Assembly (NCBI RefSeq): GCF_003335105.1
Contig: NZ_QFWQ01000007.1
Coordinates: 172,306-236,305 of the forward strand
Length of the DNA: 64,000 nucleotides
From: Rhodanobacter denitrificans
Lineage (GTDB): Bacteria; Pseudomonadota; Gammaproteobacteria; Xanthomonadales; Rhodanobacteraceae
Direction of reading: 5' to 3'
Part shown: in pieces, positions 32,314 to 41,914 of the stretch
How the letters are laid out: the number at the start of each line of letters is the position of its first letter
Numbering within the stretch: the stretch's first letter is position 1
Translations under genes and position numbers: made by a program
The notes under the pieces: model-generated
Told to the model about the DNA's origin: nothing
What the model saw: only the letters and a program-made list of their open reading frames with translations
Database searches by the model: none

Positions 32314-35300
32314 TCAACCGATGTCGGGGCGGGGCACCATCGGATGGCGCCTCTGTCGCCGCGCCCACCACGCTCTTCGCCGCTCGGCGAGGCACGAGAA
32401 GATCACGTACAGCGCGGGGGTGCTGAGCAGGGTGAGGCTCTGCGAGATGAGCAGGCCGCCGATCAGGGCGATGCCGAGCGGACGGCGCAGTTCGCTGCCT
32501 TCGCCGAGGCCGATGGCGATCGGCAGCGCGGCGAGGATGGCGACCATGGTGGTCATCATGATCGGGCGGAAGCGCACGGTGCACGCCTCGCGCGCCGCTT
32601 CCAGCGGGCTCTTGCCGTGTTCGCGCTCGGCGACCAGGGCGAAGTCGATCATCATGATCGCGTTCTTCTTGACGATGCCGATCAAAAGCACCAGCGCGAT
32701 CTGCGCCACCACCGACAGCTCGGTGCCGGTGATCCAGAGCGCCAGCAATGCGCCGGCGCCGGCGGCCGGCAGGGTGGAAAGGATGGTGACCGGGTGGACC
32801 AGGTTCTCGTACAGCATGCCGAGCACGATGTAGACGGTGAGCACGGCGGCGAGGATCAGCCAGCCCATGCCGCTCTGCGACTGCTGGAAGCGGCGGAAGT
32901 CGCTGCCCATCTTCACCCGGATGTCGCCGGGCATGCGCATGTTCTGCACGGTGGCCTGGATGATCGCCATCGCCTCGCCCATGCTCACGCCGGGGGCCAG
33001 GTTGAAGCTGAGATCCATCGTGGTGTACTGGTTTTCGTGGGTGATCTGCGACGGCGCCATCCCGGGCTCCTGCCGCGCGAAGGCGGTGATCGGGATCATC
33101 TTGCCGCCGCTCGAGCGCACGTAGATGCGGTTGAGCGCCTCCGGCGTGGCGGTCTGCACCGGCAGCGCGTTGACCACCACCTGGTACTGGTTGATGTCCG
33201 AGTAGATGGTGGACACCTGGCGCTGGCCGAACGCGTCGTACAGCGCGCCGTCGACGGCGCCGACCGACACGCCGAGCCGCGCGGCCTTGTCGCGGTCGAT
33301 CACGATGTTCTGGCGCAGGCCGGCCTCGTCGACATCGGTGCCGACGTCGCGCAGCTTGGGGTTCTTCTTCAGCTCGGCCTGCAGTTTCGGCAGCCATTCC
33401 TGCAGGCTGGCCAGGTCGTTGCCCTGCAGCGAGACCTGGTACTGCGCGCCCTGGCTGGTGCCGCCGCCACCGCTGGGCAGGTCCTGCACCGGGCGCAGGC
33501 GCAGGTTGAGGTCGGGATAATGCGCCGCCTTCGCGCTGAGCCGCGACAGCACCGTGAAGGTATCGTCCTGGCGGCCTTCGGCACGGCTCTTCAGGTCGAT
33601 GTTGAACGAGCCGCTGGTGCCCTGCCGGCTGCTGCCCAGGCGCGAGCCCACGGTGGCGACGTCGGGGTCCGCCATCAGCATGGTGGTGAGCCGTTTCAGG
33701 CGCTGCTCGGATTCGCCGAACGACACGGTGGCGCTGGACGTGGCGCGGCCCCAGATCAGGCCGGTGTCCTGCGCCGGGAACAGGCCGGTCTTGACCACGC
33801 CGAACAGGTAGACCGTGGCCACGATCAGCACCAGCGGAGTCAGCGAGAACGCCAGCGCATGGCGCAGCGAGAAATTCAGCGCGCGCGTGTATGCGCGCAG
33901 CATGCCGGCATGGAAACCGTCCAGCATGCGGGCGAGCCGCGACGGCGGCGCCTGCGGCTTCGCCGCATGGCCACCGAGGAATCGCCCGCACAGCGCCGGC
34001 GTCAGCGTCAGCGAGACCGTCGCCGAGACCACGATCGCCGCCACCAGGGTCACCGAGAACTCGTGCATGAACATGCCGGTGATGCCGCCGGCGAACAGCA
34101 GCGGGATGAACACGGCGATCAGCGAGGCGGTGATCGAGACGATGGTGAAGCCGATCTCCCTCGCGCCGGCGAGCGTCGCCTCCATCCGCGTCATGCCGGC
34201 ATCGATGTGGCGGATGATGTTCTCGATCACCACGATCGCGTCGTCGACCACGAAGCCGATCGCGATCACCAGCGCCAGCAGGGTGAGGTTGTTCAGCGTG
34301 TAGCCGAGGATGTACATCACCACGAACGCGCCGGCCAGCGACAGCGGCACCGCCACCGCGGCGATCAGCGTGGGCGCGAGCCGGCGCAGGAACAGCGCCA
34401 TCGTCAGCACCACCATCGCCAGCGAGATCAGCAAGGTGGCCTGCACCTCGTGCAGCGAGGCGCGGATGGTCGGCGTGCCGTCGAAGAACGGGGTCAGCAC
34501 GGTGCCCGGCGACAGGTAGCCGCGCAGCATCGGCAGCTGCTCCTTGACCAGGTCGACGGTGGCGATGATGTTGGCGTCGGCCTTCTTGTAGACGTACATC
34601 AGCACGGCCGGCTTGCCGTGGAACCAGGCGGCCTGGTAGGCGTCCTGCTGGCCGGCGTAGACGTGGGCCACGTCCGACAGCCGCACCGGCGTGCCGTTGT
34701 GGCTGGCGACCACCAGCTGGGCGAAGTCCTCCGCGCCGTGCAGCTGGGCGGTGGCGCTGATCGACATGGTGGTGGTGCCGTTGGACAGGAAGCCCTCCGG
34801 CGAAGTCACGTTGGCCGCGCTCAGCGCATTGCGCAGCTGGTCGGGCGACAGGCCCATCGCATTCAGCGCGCGCAGGTTCACGTCGACGCGGACCGCCGGC
34901 GTGGCCGCGCCGGCGATCTCCACCGACGACACGCCCGGCAGCTGGCGCAGCCGCTGCGCCAGCAGGGTGTCGGACAGGTTGTACAGGTCGGCCGCCGATT
35001 GCGTGTCCGAAGTCAGCGCCAGCGCGATGATCGGGTCGTCGTTCGGGTTCGCCTTCTGGTAGCTGGGCGCACCGTTGAGGCCGCTGGGCAGGTCCGGCGC
35101 CGCCGCGTTGATCGCCGCCTGCACGTCGCGGGCGGCGGCATCCAGGTCGGTGCCGGTGCGGAACATCATGAACACGAAGGTGCGCCCCTCGGAGCTGGAC
35201 GAGCGCATGGTGTCGATGCCGGGTACCTGGCCCAGGTGGCGCTCCAGCGGCGCGGCCACGGTGGAGGCCATCGTGCTGGCGTCGGCACCGGCCTGGCTGG

Positions 35301-35445
35301 CCTGCACGAAGATCGCCGGGAACTGCATGTTCGGCAGCGCCGCCACGCCGAGCAGGAAGTAGGCGATCGCGCCGGCCACGAACAGCCCCATCGCCAGCAG
35401 CGAGGTCCCGATCGGGCGGCGGATGAAGGTGCCGGAGAGGTTCAT
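32314..35445 (-). CDS. mdtC: RND multidrug efflux permease, MdtC-like
   Basis: The 1043-residue inner-membrane transporter has the RND layout of 12 helices with two large periplasmic loops. Marks include FIRRPIGTSLLAMGL at the N-terminus, the proton-relay GFVVDDAIVVIENI and a late MIDFALVAEREHGKSPLEAA. Its partner upstream is a second, distinct permease, as in MdtB/MdtC heteromers. Last gene of the operon, 155 nt after the mdtB-like gene. Confidence 0.93.
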   Translation of the reverse strand: MNLSGTFIRRPIGTSLLAMGLFVAGAIAYFLLGVAALPNMQFPAIFVQASQAGADASTMASTVAAPLERHLGQVPGIDTMRSSSSEGRTFVFMMFRTGTDLDAAARDVQAAINAAAPDLPSGLNGAPSYQKANPNDDPIIALALTSDTQSAADLYNLSDTLLAQRLRQLPGVSSVEIAGAATPAVRVDVNLRALNAMGLSPDQLRNALSAANVTSPEGFLSNGTTTMSISATAQLHGAEDFAQLVVASHNGTPVRLSDVAHVYAGQQDAYQAAWFHGKPAVLMYVYKKADANIIATVDLVKEQLPMLRGYLSPGTVLTPFFDGTPTIRASLHEVQATLLISLAMVVLTMALFLRRLAPTLIAAVAVPLSLAGAFVVMYILGYTLNNLTLLALVIAIGFVVDDAIVVIENIIRHIDAGMTRMEATLAGAREIGFTIVSITASLIAVFIPLLFAGGITGMFMHEFSVTLVAAIVVSATVSLTLTPALCGRFLGGHAAKPQAPPSRLARMLDGFHAGMLRAYTRALNFSLRHALAFSLTPLVLIVATVYLFGVVKTGLFPAQDTGLIWGRATSSATVSFGESEQRLKRLTTMLMADPDVATVGSRLGSSRQGTSGSFNIDLKSRAEGRQDDTFTVLSRLSAKAAHYPDLNLRLRPVQDLPSGGGGTSQGAQYQVSLQGNDLASLQEWLPKLQAELKKNPKLRDVGTDVDEAGLRQNIVIDRDKAARLGVSVGAVDGALYDAFGQRQVSTIYSDINQYQVVVNALPVQTATPEALNRIYVRSSGGKMIPITAFARQEPGMAPSQITHENQYTTMDLSFNLAPGVSMGEAMAIIQATVQNMRMPGDIRVKMGSDFRRFQQSQSGMGWLILAAVLTVYIVLGMLYENLVHPVTILSTLPAAGAGALLALWITGTELSVVAQIALVLLIGIVKKNAIMMIDFALVAEREHGKSPLEAAREACTVRFRPIMMTTMVAILAALPIAIGLGEGSELRRPLGIALIGGLLISQSLTLLSTPALYVIFSCLAERRRAWWARRQRRHPMVPRPDIG

Positions 35446-35600
35446 GGGTCCAACATGGGCGGAGGCTTGCGGACGACGCGCGGGAGGATCATCCCGCCTT
35501 CAACGTCCAGGGCGCGAAAAGGTTGATCGGCGCGCAGTGGGCGGCTCCTCTCCGGCCCTCCCCGGCGGGCAGGGAGGGCGCGAAGCGGAATTCCGGAAGG

Positions 35601-38600
35601 TCACGCCGCGTGACCGGCCTGGCTGCGGATCAGCGCGCGCCGTTCGCGGCGCGCCTCCAGCCAGTCGGAGAAGCGCTCCATGTACAGGTAGATCACCGGC
35701 GTGGTGTACAGCGTGACCAGCTGCGACAGCAGCAGGCCACCCACGATCGACACGCCCAGCGGCCGGCGCAGCTCGGCACCGATGCCGTTGCCCAGCGCCA
35801 GCGGCAGCGCGCCGAGCATCGCCGCCGCGGTGGTCATCATGATCGGGCGGAAACGCAGCAGGCAGGCGCGGCGGATCGCATCGCGCGCATTGAGCCCGGT
35901 GCGGCGTGCCTCGATCGCGAAGTCGATCATCATGATCGCGTTCTTCTTCACGATGCCGATCAGCAGCACGATGCCGACGATGCCGTCCACCGACAGGCTC
36001 ATGCCGAACATGATCAGCGCCAGCAGCGCGCCGACGCCGGCCGGCGGCAGCGTGGAGATGATCGTCAGCGGGTGGATGTAGCTCTCGTACAGCACGCCCA
36101 GCACGATGTAGATCACCACGATCGCGGCCAGCAGCAGCAGGACCTCGTCACCCAGCGAGGAGGTGAACTCGGCCGCCTTGCCGACGAACTCGCCGCGCAC
36201 CTGCGGCGGGAAATCCAGCTGCCGCTCGACCTGGTGGATCGCCGCCACCGCGTCGGACAGCGAATAGCCCGGCGCCACGTTGAACGCCAGCGTCACCGCC
36301 GGCAGCTGCTGCTGGTGGCTGACCACCAGCGGCGCGCTGGTCACCTGCGCGCTGACCAGCGCGGACAGCGGGATGTTGCCGCCGGCGCCGATCTGGAAGC
36401 CGATGTTGCCGGTGTTGCCGATGCCCGACGGCGTCGCCGAATTGCTCGACTTCAGCTGGCCGAAGCTGGTCGCGTTGCTGCCGGTGAGCGCGCCGTTGCC
36501 GTTGCCGCGCACGGTGAGCTTGGTCAGCAGGTCGTCGCTGGTGCGGAACTCCGGCGCCACCTCCAGCACCACGCGGTACTGGTTGAGCTGGGTGAAGATG
36601 GTCGAGATCTGGCGCTGGCCGAACGCGTCGTACAGGGTGTCGTCGATGGTCTGCACCGGCACGCCGAGGCGGCTGGCCTTCTCGCGGTCGATGGCGAGCT
36701 TGAGCGCATTGCCGTTGTTGGCGAGGTTGTTGTCGACGTCGGCCAGCTCCGGCCGCTGGCGCATCGCCTGGGTCATCTGGCTGGCGTAGCCGGCCAGCTC
36801 GGCCGCGTTCACCTCGGACAGCGAGTACTGGTATTCGGTGGCGGCGACGCGGCTGTCCAGCGTCACGTCCTGCACAGGCTTGAGGTACAGCGCCACGCCG
36901 GGGATCCCGGCCACCGCGTGCTGCAGGCGCGGCAACAGCGCGTCCAGGCCGTCGCGCTTGCCGCGGTCCTTCAGCACGATGCTGAGCTGGCCCTGGTTGA
37001 GCGTGGGGTTGATCGTGCCGGCGCCGATGAAGGCGGCCACGCCGGCCACCGCGGGATCCTTGCGCAGCGCCTCGGCGACGGCCCGGGTGCGGTCTTCCAT
37101 CTGCGGGAAGGCGATGTTGTCGTCGGCCTGCACCACGCCGGTGATCAGGCCGGTGTCCTGCTCGGGCAGCAGGCCCTTGGGAATCACGATGTACAGGAAC
37201 ACGGTGAGCACCACGGCGGCGCCGGCGACCAGCATGGTCAGGCGCTGATGGCCCAGCACCCAGTCCAGCGAGCTTTCGTAGACGCCGACCGTGCGCGACC
37301 ATACCGTGCGCTTGCCGGCAGCCAGGTGGCGCTCGTGCGCGTCGTCGCCCTCGGGCAACTGGTCGGGCTTGAGCAGGTAGGCGCACATCATCGGCGTCAG
37401 CGTCAGCGACACCAGCATCGAGATGGTCACCGCGATGGTCAGCACCCAGGCGAACTCGTGGAACAGCCGGCCGGTGACGCCGGGCATCAGCAGCAGCGGC
37501 AGGAACACCGCCACCAGCGACACGGTCAGCGACAGCACGGTGAAGCCGATCTCCTTCGCGCCGACCTCGGCCGCCTCCTTGCCGTCCCTGCCCTGCTCGA
37601 TGTAGCGCACGATGTTCTCGATCATCACGATCGCATCGTCCACCACGAAGCCGGTGGCCACGGTGAGCGCCATCAACGAGAGGTTGTCCAGCGACATGCC
37701 GGTGAACGACATCACGCCGAACGTGCCCAGCAGCGACAGCGGCACCGCCACCGACGGGATCACCGTGGCCCACAGCCGGCGCAGGAACACGAAGATCACG
37801 CCCACCACCAGGAACACGGTGAGGATCAGGGTGAACTCGACGTCGTGCACCGAGGCGCGGATGGTCACCGTGCGGTCGGCGAACACGTCCAGGTGCACGT
37901 CGGCCGGCAGCGCGCTGCGCAGCTCGGGCAGCACGTTGCGGATCTGCTCCACCGTCTGCACGATGTTCGCGCCGGGCTGGCGGCGCACATCCAGCAGCAC
38001 CGCCGGCTTGCCGTCCGCCCACGCGGCGAGCTGGTCGTTCTCGACGCCGTCGACCACGTTGGCCACGTCGGAGAGGCGCACCGGCGAGCCGTTCTTGTAG
38101 CTGATGATGGTGTTCTTGTACTCGGCCGCGTCCTTCAGCTGGTCGTTGGTGCCGATCGAGTAGCTCTGCGTCTTGCCGTTCAGCGTGCCCTTGGGCGCGT
38201 TGACGTTGGCCTGGGTCAGCGCGCTGCGTACGTCCTCCAGGGTCAGGCCGAGGTTGGACAGCTGCGCCGGATTCACCTGCACGCGCACCGCGGGGCGCAC
38301 GTTGCCGGCGATCGAGACCAGGCCCACGCCCTGCACCTGCGACAGCTTCTGCGCAATGATCGAGTCGGCCAGGTCGTTCACCTCGCGCAGCTGGCGGCTG
38401 TCGGAGGTGAGCTTGAGGGTGAGGATCGGCGCGTCGGCCGGATTCACCCGGTTGTACACCGGCGGGTACGGCAGGTTGCCCGGCAGCGTGCCCTTGGCCT
38501 GGTTGATCGCCGCCTGCACGTCCTGCGCGGCGATGTCGATGTCGCGGTCCATCGCGAACTGCAGGATGATCGTGGACAACCCGGCGGAGGAATCCGAGCT

Positions 38601-38840
38601 CATCATGGTGAGCCCGGAGATCTGCCCCAGGTTGCGCTCCAGCGGGGTGGTGATCAGCGCGGCCATGGTGCTGGCGCTGGCGCCCGGGTACTGCGTGCTC
38701 ACCACCAGGCTCGGCGCCTCGATCTCCGGCAAGGCGGACACCGGCAGCTGGCGGTAGCCAAGGATGCCCAGCAGCAGCACCGCCACCATCAGCAGCGAGG
38801 TGGCGATCGGCCGGCGAATGAAGAGTGTCGAGAATCCCAT
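35601..38840 (-). CDS. mdtB: RND multidrug efflux permease, MdtB-like
   Basis: The 1079-residue product is an RND permease like its neighbour but clearly different in sequence. Marks: FIRRPIATSLLMVAVLLLG, the proton-relay FVVDDAIVMIENIVRYIE and MIDFAIEARRTGLNARDAI. In Enterobacteria MdtB and MdtC form a heterotrimer that uses MdtA and TolC. A small palindrome GGTCACGC/GCGTGACC covers the 3' end. It lies between the adaptor gene (100 nt upstream) and the mdtC-like gene. Confidence 0.93.
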   Translation of the reverse strand: MGFSTLFIRRPIATSLLMVAVLLLGILGYRQLPVSALPEIEAPSLVVSTQYPGASASTMAALITTPLERNLGQISGLTMMSSDSSAGLSTIILQFAMDRDIDIAAQDVQAAINQAKGTLPGNLPYPPVYNRVNPADAPILTLKLTSDSRQLREVNDLADSIIAQKLSQVQGVGLVSIAGNVRPAVRVQVNPAQLSNLGLTLEDVRSALTQANVNAPKGTLNGKTQSYSIGTNDQLKDAAEYKNTIISYKNGSPVRLSDVANVVDGVENDQLAAWADGKPAVLLDVRRQPGANIVQTVEQIRNVLPELRSALPADVHLDVFADRTVTIRASVHDVEFTLILTVFLVVGVIFVFLRRLWATVIPSVAVPLSLLGTFGVMSFTGMSLDNLSLMALTVATGFVVDDAIVMIENIVRYIEQGRDGKEAAEVGAKEIGFTVLSLTVSLVAVFLPLLLMPGVTGRLFHEFAWVLTIAVTISMLVSLTLTPMMCAYLLKPDQLPEGDDAHERHLAAGKRTVWSRTVGVYESSLDWVLGHQRLTMLVAGAAVVLTVFLYIVIPKGLLPEQDTGLITGVVQADDNIAFPQMEDRTRAVAEALRKDPAVAGVAAFIGAGTINPTLNQGQLSIVLKDRGKRDGLDALLPRLQHAVAGIPGVALYLKPVQDVTLDSRVAATEYQYSLSEVNAAELAGYASQMTQAMRQRPELADVDNNLANNGNALKLAIDREKASRLGVPVQTIDDTLYDAFGQRQISTIFTQLNQYRVVLEVAPEFRTSDDLLTKLTVRGNGNGALTGSNATSFGQLKSSNSATPSGIGNTGNIGFQIGAGGNIPLSALVSAQVTSAPLVVSHQQQLPAVTLAFNVAPGYSLSDAVAAIHQVERQLDFPPQVRGEFVGKAAEFTSSLGDEVLLLLAAIVVIYIVLGVLYESYIHPLTIISTLPPAGVGALLALIMFGMSLSVDGIVGIVLLIGIVKKNAIMMIDFAIEARRTGLNARDAIRRACLLRFRPIMMTTAAAMLGALPLALGNGIGAELRRPLGVSIVGGLLLSQLVTLYTTPVIYLYMERFSDWLEARRERRALIRSQAGHAA

Positions 38841-38940
38841 GGCTATCCGTAACGTGTAGGTGCGGTTTCCGCCGCGATCATGGCCAGGGCACGGCCGGGT
38901 TCACGCGGCGGCGGTGTCATGCCGGCCGGCACGCGGCCGC

Positions 38941-40185
38941 TCAACCGCGACGGCGACCGCCACCGTTCTTGCTGTTCTGCTTGGCCTTCTCCAGCTCGGC
39001 CGCGGTCGGCGCGGCCGGCACTTCGCCCGGCTTCAGCGCGTTGACCTTGCTGCCCGGCTTCAACCGGAACTGGCCCTCGGTGACCACCCGGTCGCCGGCC
39101 GCGAGCCCGCTGCCGATCATCACGTGGCTGTCGCCCACCTCGCCGGCCACCTGCACCGGCTGCATCTTGACCGTGCTATCGGCCTGCACCTGGTACACGT
39201 AGTCGCCGTCGGGCCCGCGCTGTACCGCCTGCGCCGGGATCACCAGGCCGCCGTCGACGGTGTTCACCAGCAGCTGCACATTGACGAACTGGCCCGGCCA
39301 CAGCTCGTTCTTCGCGTTCGGGAACTCCGACTTCAGGCGGAACGTGCCGGTGCTGGTGTCGATCTGGTTGTCGATCACCTTGAGCACGCCGCCGCTGGCG
39401 ATCGGGTGCGCGTCGGTGCGGTCCAGCGCGGTCACCTGCAGCGCGGCGCCTTCCTGCGCGGCGGCGCGGCGCACCAGGTCAAGGTTCTGCTCGGGCAGGG
39501 TGAACATCACGTTGATCGGATGCAGCTGGGTCAGCGTGACGATCGCGCTGGCGGTGGTGACCACGTTGCCGGGGTCGACCGCGCGGATGCCGGCCAGGCC
39601 GTCGATCGGCGACAGCACGCGGGTGTAGTTCAGCTGCACCTGGCTGTCGCGCACGCTGGCGGCGTCGGCGGACACAGCGGCCTGGTACTGGGCGGAGGTG
39701 TTGCGCAACGTGTCCAGGTCCTGCTTGGAGATGTAGCCCTTGGCGGCTAGGTCCTGGCTGCGCAGCAGATTGCCCTTCGCGGTATCCAGCAACGCCTGAT
39801 CCTGATGCTGCTTCGCCAGCGCCTGGTCATAGGCGGCCTGGTAAGTGCGCGGATCGATCTGCGCCAGCACCTGGCCCTTCTTCACCGGCTGGCCTTCGGC
39901 GAACTCCAGGCTGAGCAGCTGGCCGCCCACCTGCGGGTTCACGGTGACCGTGTTGAGCGCCTGCACCGTGCCCAGCGCGGTCAGGTAGACCGGCACGTTC
40001 TGCTTGACCACCGGCACCACGGTGACCGGCACCGGTGGCGTCTCGTCCTTCCCATCCTTGCCCTTGCCGGCGGCCGCCGTCGCGGCCGCCCCCGGGCCGG
40101 CGGGCTTGTGCAGCAGGCGAAATCCCACGCCAGCCACCACGATCACGGCAATGACGATCAACGCGATCTTCCAAAAACGCGACAT
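38941..40185 (-). CDS. mdtA: RND efflux periplasmic adaptor, MdtA-like
   Basis: The 414-residue membrane fusion protein starts with one N-terminal helix (about 5-22), followed by a Gly/Ala/Lys linker. It then has the lipoyl-barrel pattern VNPQVGGQLLSLEFAEGQPV, a coiled hairpin (about 125-185) and a beta-barrel region. The C-terminus is Lys/Arg-rich (RRRG), unlike most relatives. ATG 40185 has AGGAG upstream. It bridges the permeases to an outer-membrane factor, which is not encoded in the window. Confidence 0.94.
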   Translation of the reverse strand: MSRFWKIALIVIAVIVVAGVGFRLLHKPAGPGAAATAAAGKGKDGKDETPPVPVTVVPVVKQNVPVYLTALGTVQALNTVTVNPQVGGQLLSLEFAEGQPVKKGQVLAQIDPRTYQAAYDQALAKQHQDQALLDTAKGNLLRSQDLAAKGYISKQDLDTLRNTSAQYQAAVSADAASVRDSQVQLNYTRVLSPIDGLAGIRAVDPGNVVTTASAIVTLTQLHPINVMFTLPEQNLDLVRRAAAQEGAALQVTALDRTDAHPIASGGVLKVIDNQIDTSTGTFRLKSEFPNAKNELWPGQFVNVQLLVNTVDGGLVIPAQAVQRGPDGDYVYQVQADSTVKMQPVQVAGEVGDSHVMIGSGLAAGDRVVTEGQFRLKPGSKVNALKPGEVPAAPTAAELEKAKQNSKNGGGRRRG

Positions 40186-40460
40186 GCGAAACTCCTGGGC
40201 TAAACGGTGCGTTCGACCGGCACTCCACCATGCGGCATGCGTCGGTGATGTTACTGGCGTCTTTCAGTCGGCGCCGGTGGCGCCTGGCGGGGGGGAGCAT
40301 AGGCGCAGTTGAACGGCATTGGACAATGCCGGTTGACAGGGGTGCGCCATGACCGATGGCAGGGTGGCCGGCCGGCCTGGCCCTTTCCCGGCCGGGCACC
40401 GGGCGCCGCGGCATGGCAGCGGATCGCCACGGAGGCCTGAAACTTGCCGCGCGCTTCGTC

Positions 40461-40466
40461 TATAAT
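40461..40466 (+). promoter_or_regulatory. Probable -10 promoter element of the cytochrome gene
   Basis: An exact TATAAT stands in the 470-bp gap between mdtA and the cytochrome gene, with only a weak -35-like TGAAAC 17-18 bases upstream. It implies a leader of about 180 nt before the GTG at 40656. I saw no other strong signal in 40186-40655. Confidence 0.5.
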
Positions 40467-40655
40467 CCGCGACTGGTTCGGCTGCCCGATCCGTGAACGG
40501 GCCAGCCGGCAGACGCGATCCACGCCGCGCAACCATTTGCGGCGACCCACGCCGGGGCGAATCCATCGCGCCGGTGCAACACAGCAACAGGCCATTCAGG
40601 CAGGCCGGGGCAGCCATCGTGGCGTTCCGTCCGGCCCACTGACAGGAGTACGTGC

Positions 40656-41189
40656 GTGAGCGGTCCCATGAGCAAATCCGATCAGAGCGTCCTGCGCCAG
40701 TTCTCGATCATGATCGGGGGTCTGGCGGTACTGACGGTGGTACTGATCTTCACGGCGCTGGCGATCCACGATCACGAGCCGAAGGAATCCAACCCGAACC
40801 AGCCGGCCATGGTCGCCGCGCGGATCGCACCGGCCGGCGCCGTGTACGCCGGCGACACCGGCCGCGCCGCGATGCAGGCCGCCGCCGATGCCGCCGCCAA
40901 GGCCGCCGCCTCGCAGGTCGCCTACGGCGGCACCACCGACGGCAAGGCGATCTTCGACCACCTGTGCACCAGCTGCCACACCGCCGGCGTGGCCGGCGCC
41001 CCCAAGGTGGGCGACAAGGCTGCCTGGGCCCCGCGCGTCGCCCAGGGCATCGACACCCTGGTCAAGCATGCGATCGAGGGCTACCACGGCCCGGACGGCA
41101 ATTTCATGCCGCCCAAGGGCGGCAACCCGGCGCTCACCACCGAGCAGGTGACCAACGCCGTGCACTGGATCGCCGACCAGGTGAAGTAA
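40656..41189 (+). CDS. Membrane-anchored class I cytochrome c (c5-like)
   Basis: GTG 40656 is preceded by AGGAG at ideal spacing and gives 177 residues. One N-terminal membrane helix (about 17-38) is followed by an Ala-rich linker (about 65-85) and a single heme domain with CTSCH at about 103-107 and the axial Met in MPPKGGN. The C-terminal TEQVTNAVHWIADQ is typical of cytochrome c5. The extra Cys pair seen in classical c5 is absent. It probably carries electrons to a terminal oxidase in the periplasm. Confidence 0.9.
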   Translation: MSGPMSKSDQSVLRQFSIMIGGLAVLTVVLIFTALAIHDHEPKESNPNQPAMVAARIAPAGAVYAGDTGRAAMQAAADAAAKAAASQVAYGGTTDGKAIFDHLCTSCHTAGVAGAPKVGDKAAWAPRVAQGIDTLVKHAIEGYHGPDGNFMPPKGGNPALTTEQVTNAVHWIADQVK

Positions 41190-41215
41190 ACCCGGCCTCC
41201 ATGAAGCGAATCCTG

Positions 41216-41238
41216 ACGCCGCCTTCGGGCGGCGTTTT
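41216..41238 (+). terminator. Rho-independent terminator
   Basis: Stem ACGCCGCC / GGCGGCGT with UUCG-type loop, then TTTT, 26 bases after the cytochrome stop. Confidence 0.85.
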
Positions 41239-41272
41239 CGTTGGCCCCTGACTGACAAGGGGGAGCCGGCGC

Positions 41273-41866
41273 TCACGGCGCGTGCGTCCCGATCCATGCC
41301 CGCGCGAAGTCCTGCAACTGCGGGAAGAACGCCTCGAAGCACTCCTGCAGGGCGGCGTCCCGCTCCAGCAGCACGGGCAGCGCCGAATCCAGCGGATTGC
41401 CGCGGCTCAGGCGCTGCCCGATGCCGCCCAGCGCCTCGCCCAGCATCGCGGGGTCGGCGTAGCCGGCGGGCAGGCCATGGCGCTCCATGTAGCCACGGAA
41501 CCGCCGCAGGCCGTCCGGCAGCAACGCATCCTGCCGCCACAGCTGGGCACGCAGATCGGCGGCATATGCCGGCAGCGGCTGCGCGCTCCACTGCGGGAAA
41601 TCCCGCGCCAGGCAGTGGTCGAACCACATGTCGAGCAGGATCCCGGCATAGCGGCGATACGGCGGAGGCAGCAGCGCCCGGGCCGCCAGCACCTCGGGGT
41701 GGGCGTCGGTGTAGACGTCGATCGCGCGATGCAGGCGGATTCCCTCGACCACCCGTGGCGGCCAAGCCAGCGCCTCCGCCCGCCCGTGCACGAAATCGCC
41801 CAGCATGCCGCCCAGCCGCAGGGCCTCGTCGTCGCCCGCCAGCAGCACGTGGGCCAGGTGGTTCAT
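41273..41866 (-). CDS. acpH: ACP phosphodiesterase family protein (AcpH/DUF479)
   Basis: ATG 41866 gives 197 residues starting MNHLAHVLLAGDDE. Family marks: GMLGDFVHG, the HRAIDVYTDAHP segment and DMWFDHCLARDF, which carry the His/Asp residues expected for metal binding. AcpH removes the phosphopantetheine arm from acyl carrier protein. It is divergent from the alpha/beta hydrolase gene, 48 bases apart. Many members of this family are not biochemically proven, so the exact substrate is inference. Confidence 0.87.
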   Translation of the reverse strand: MNHLAHVLLAGDDEALRLGGMLGDFVHGRAEALAWPPRVVEGIRLHRAIDVYTDAHPEVLAARALLPPPYRRYAGILLDMWFDHCLARDFPQWSAQPLPAYAADLRAQLWRQDALLPDGLRRFRGYMERHGLPAGYADPAMLGEALGGIGQRLSRGNPLDSALPVLLERDAALQECFEAFFPQLQDFARAWIGTHAP

Positions 41867-41914
41867 CCACGCCGTCCGCGGCAACCGATCCGCCCGGCGG
41901 TTATCATCGCCTGC

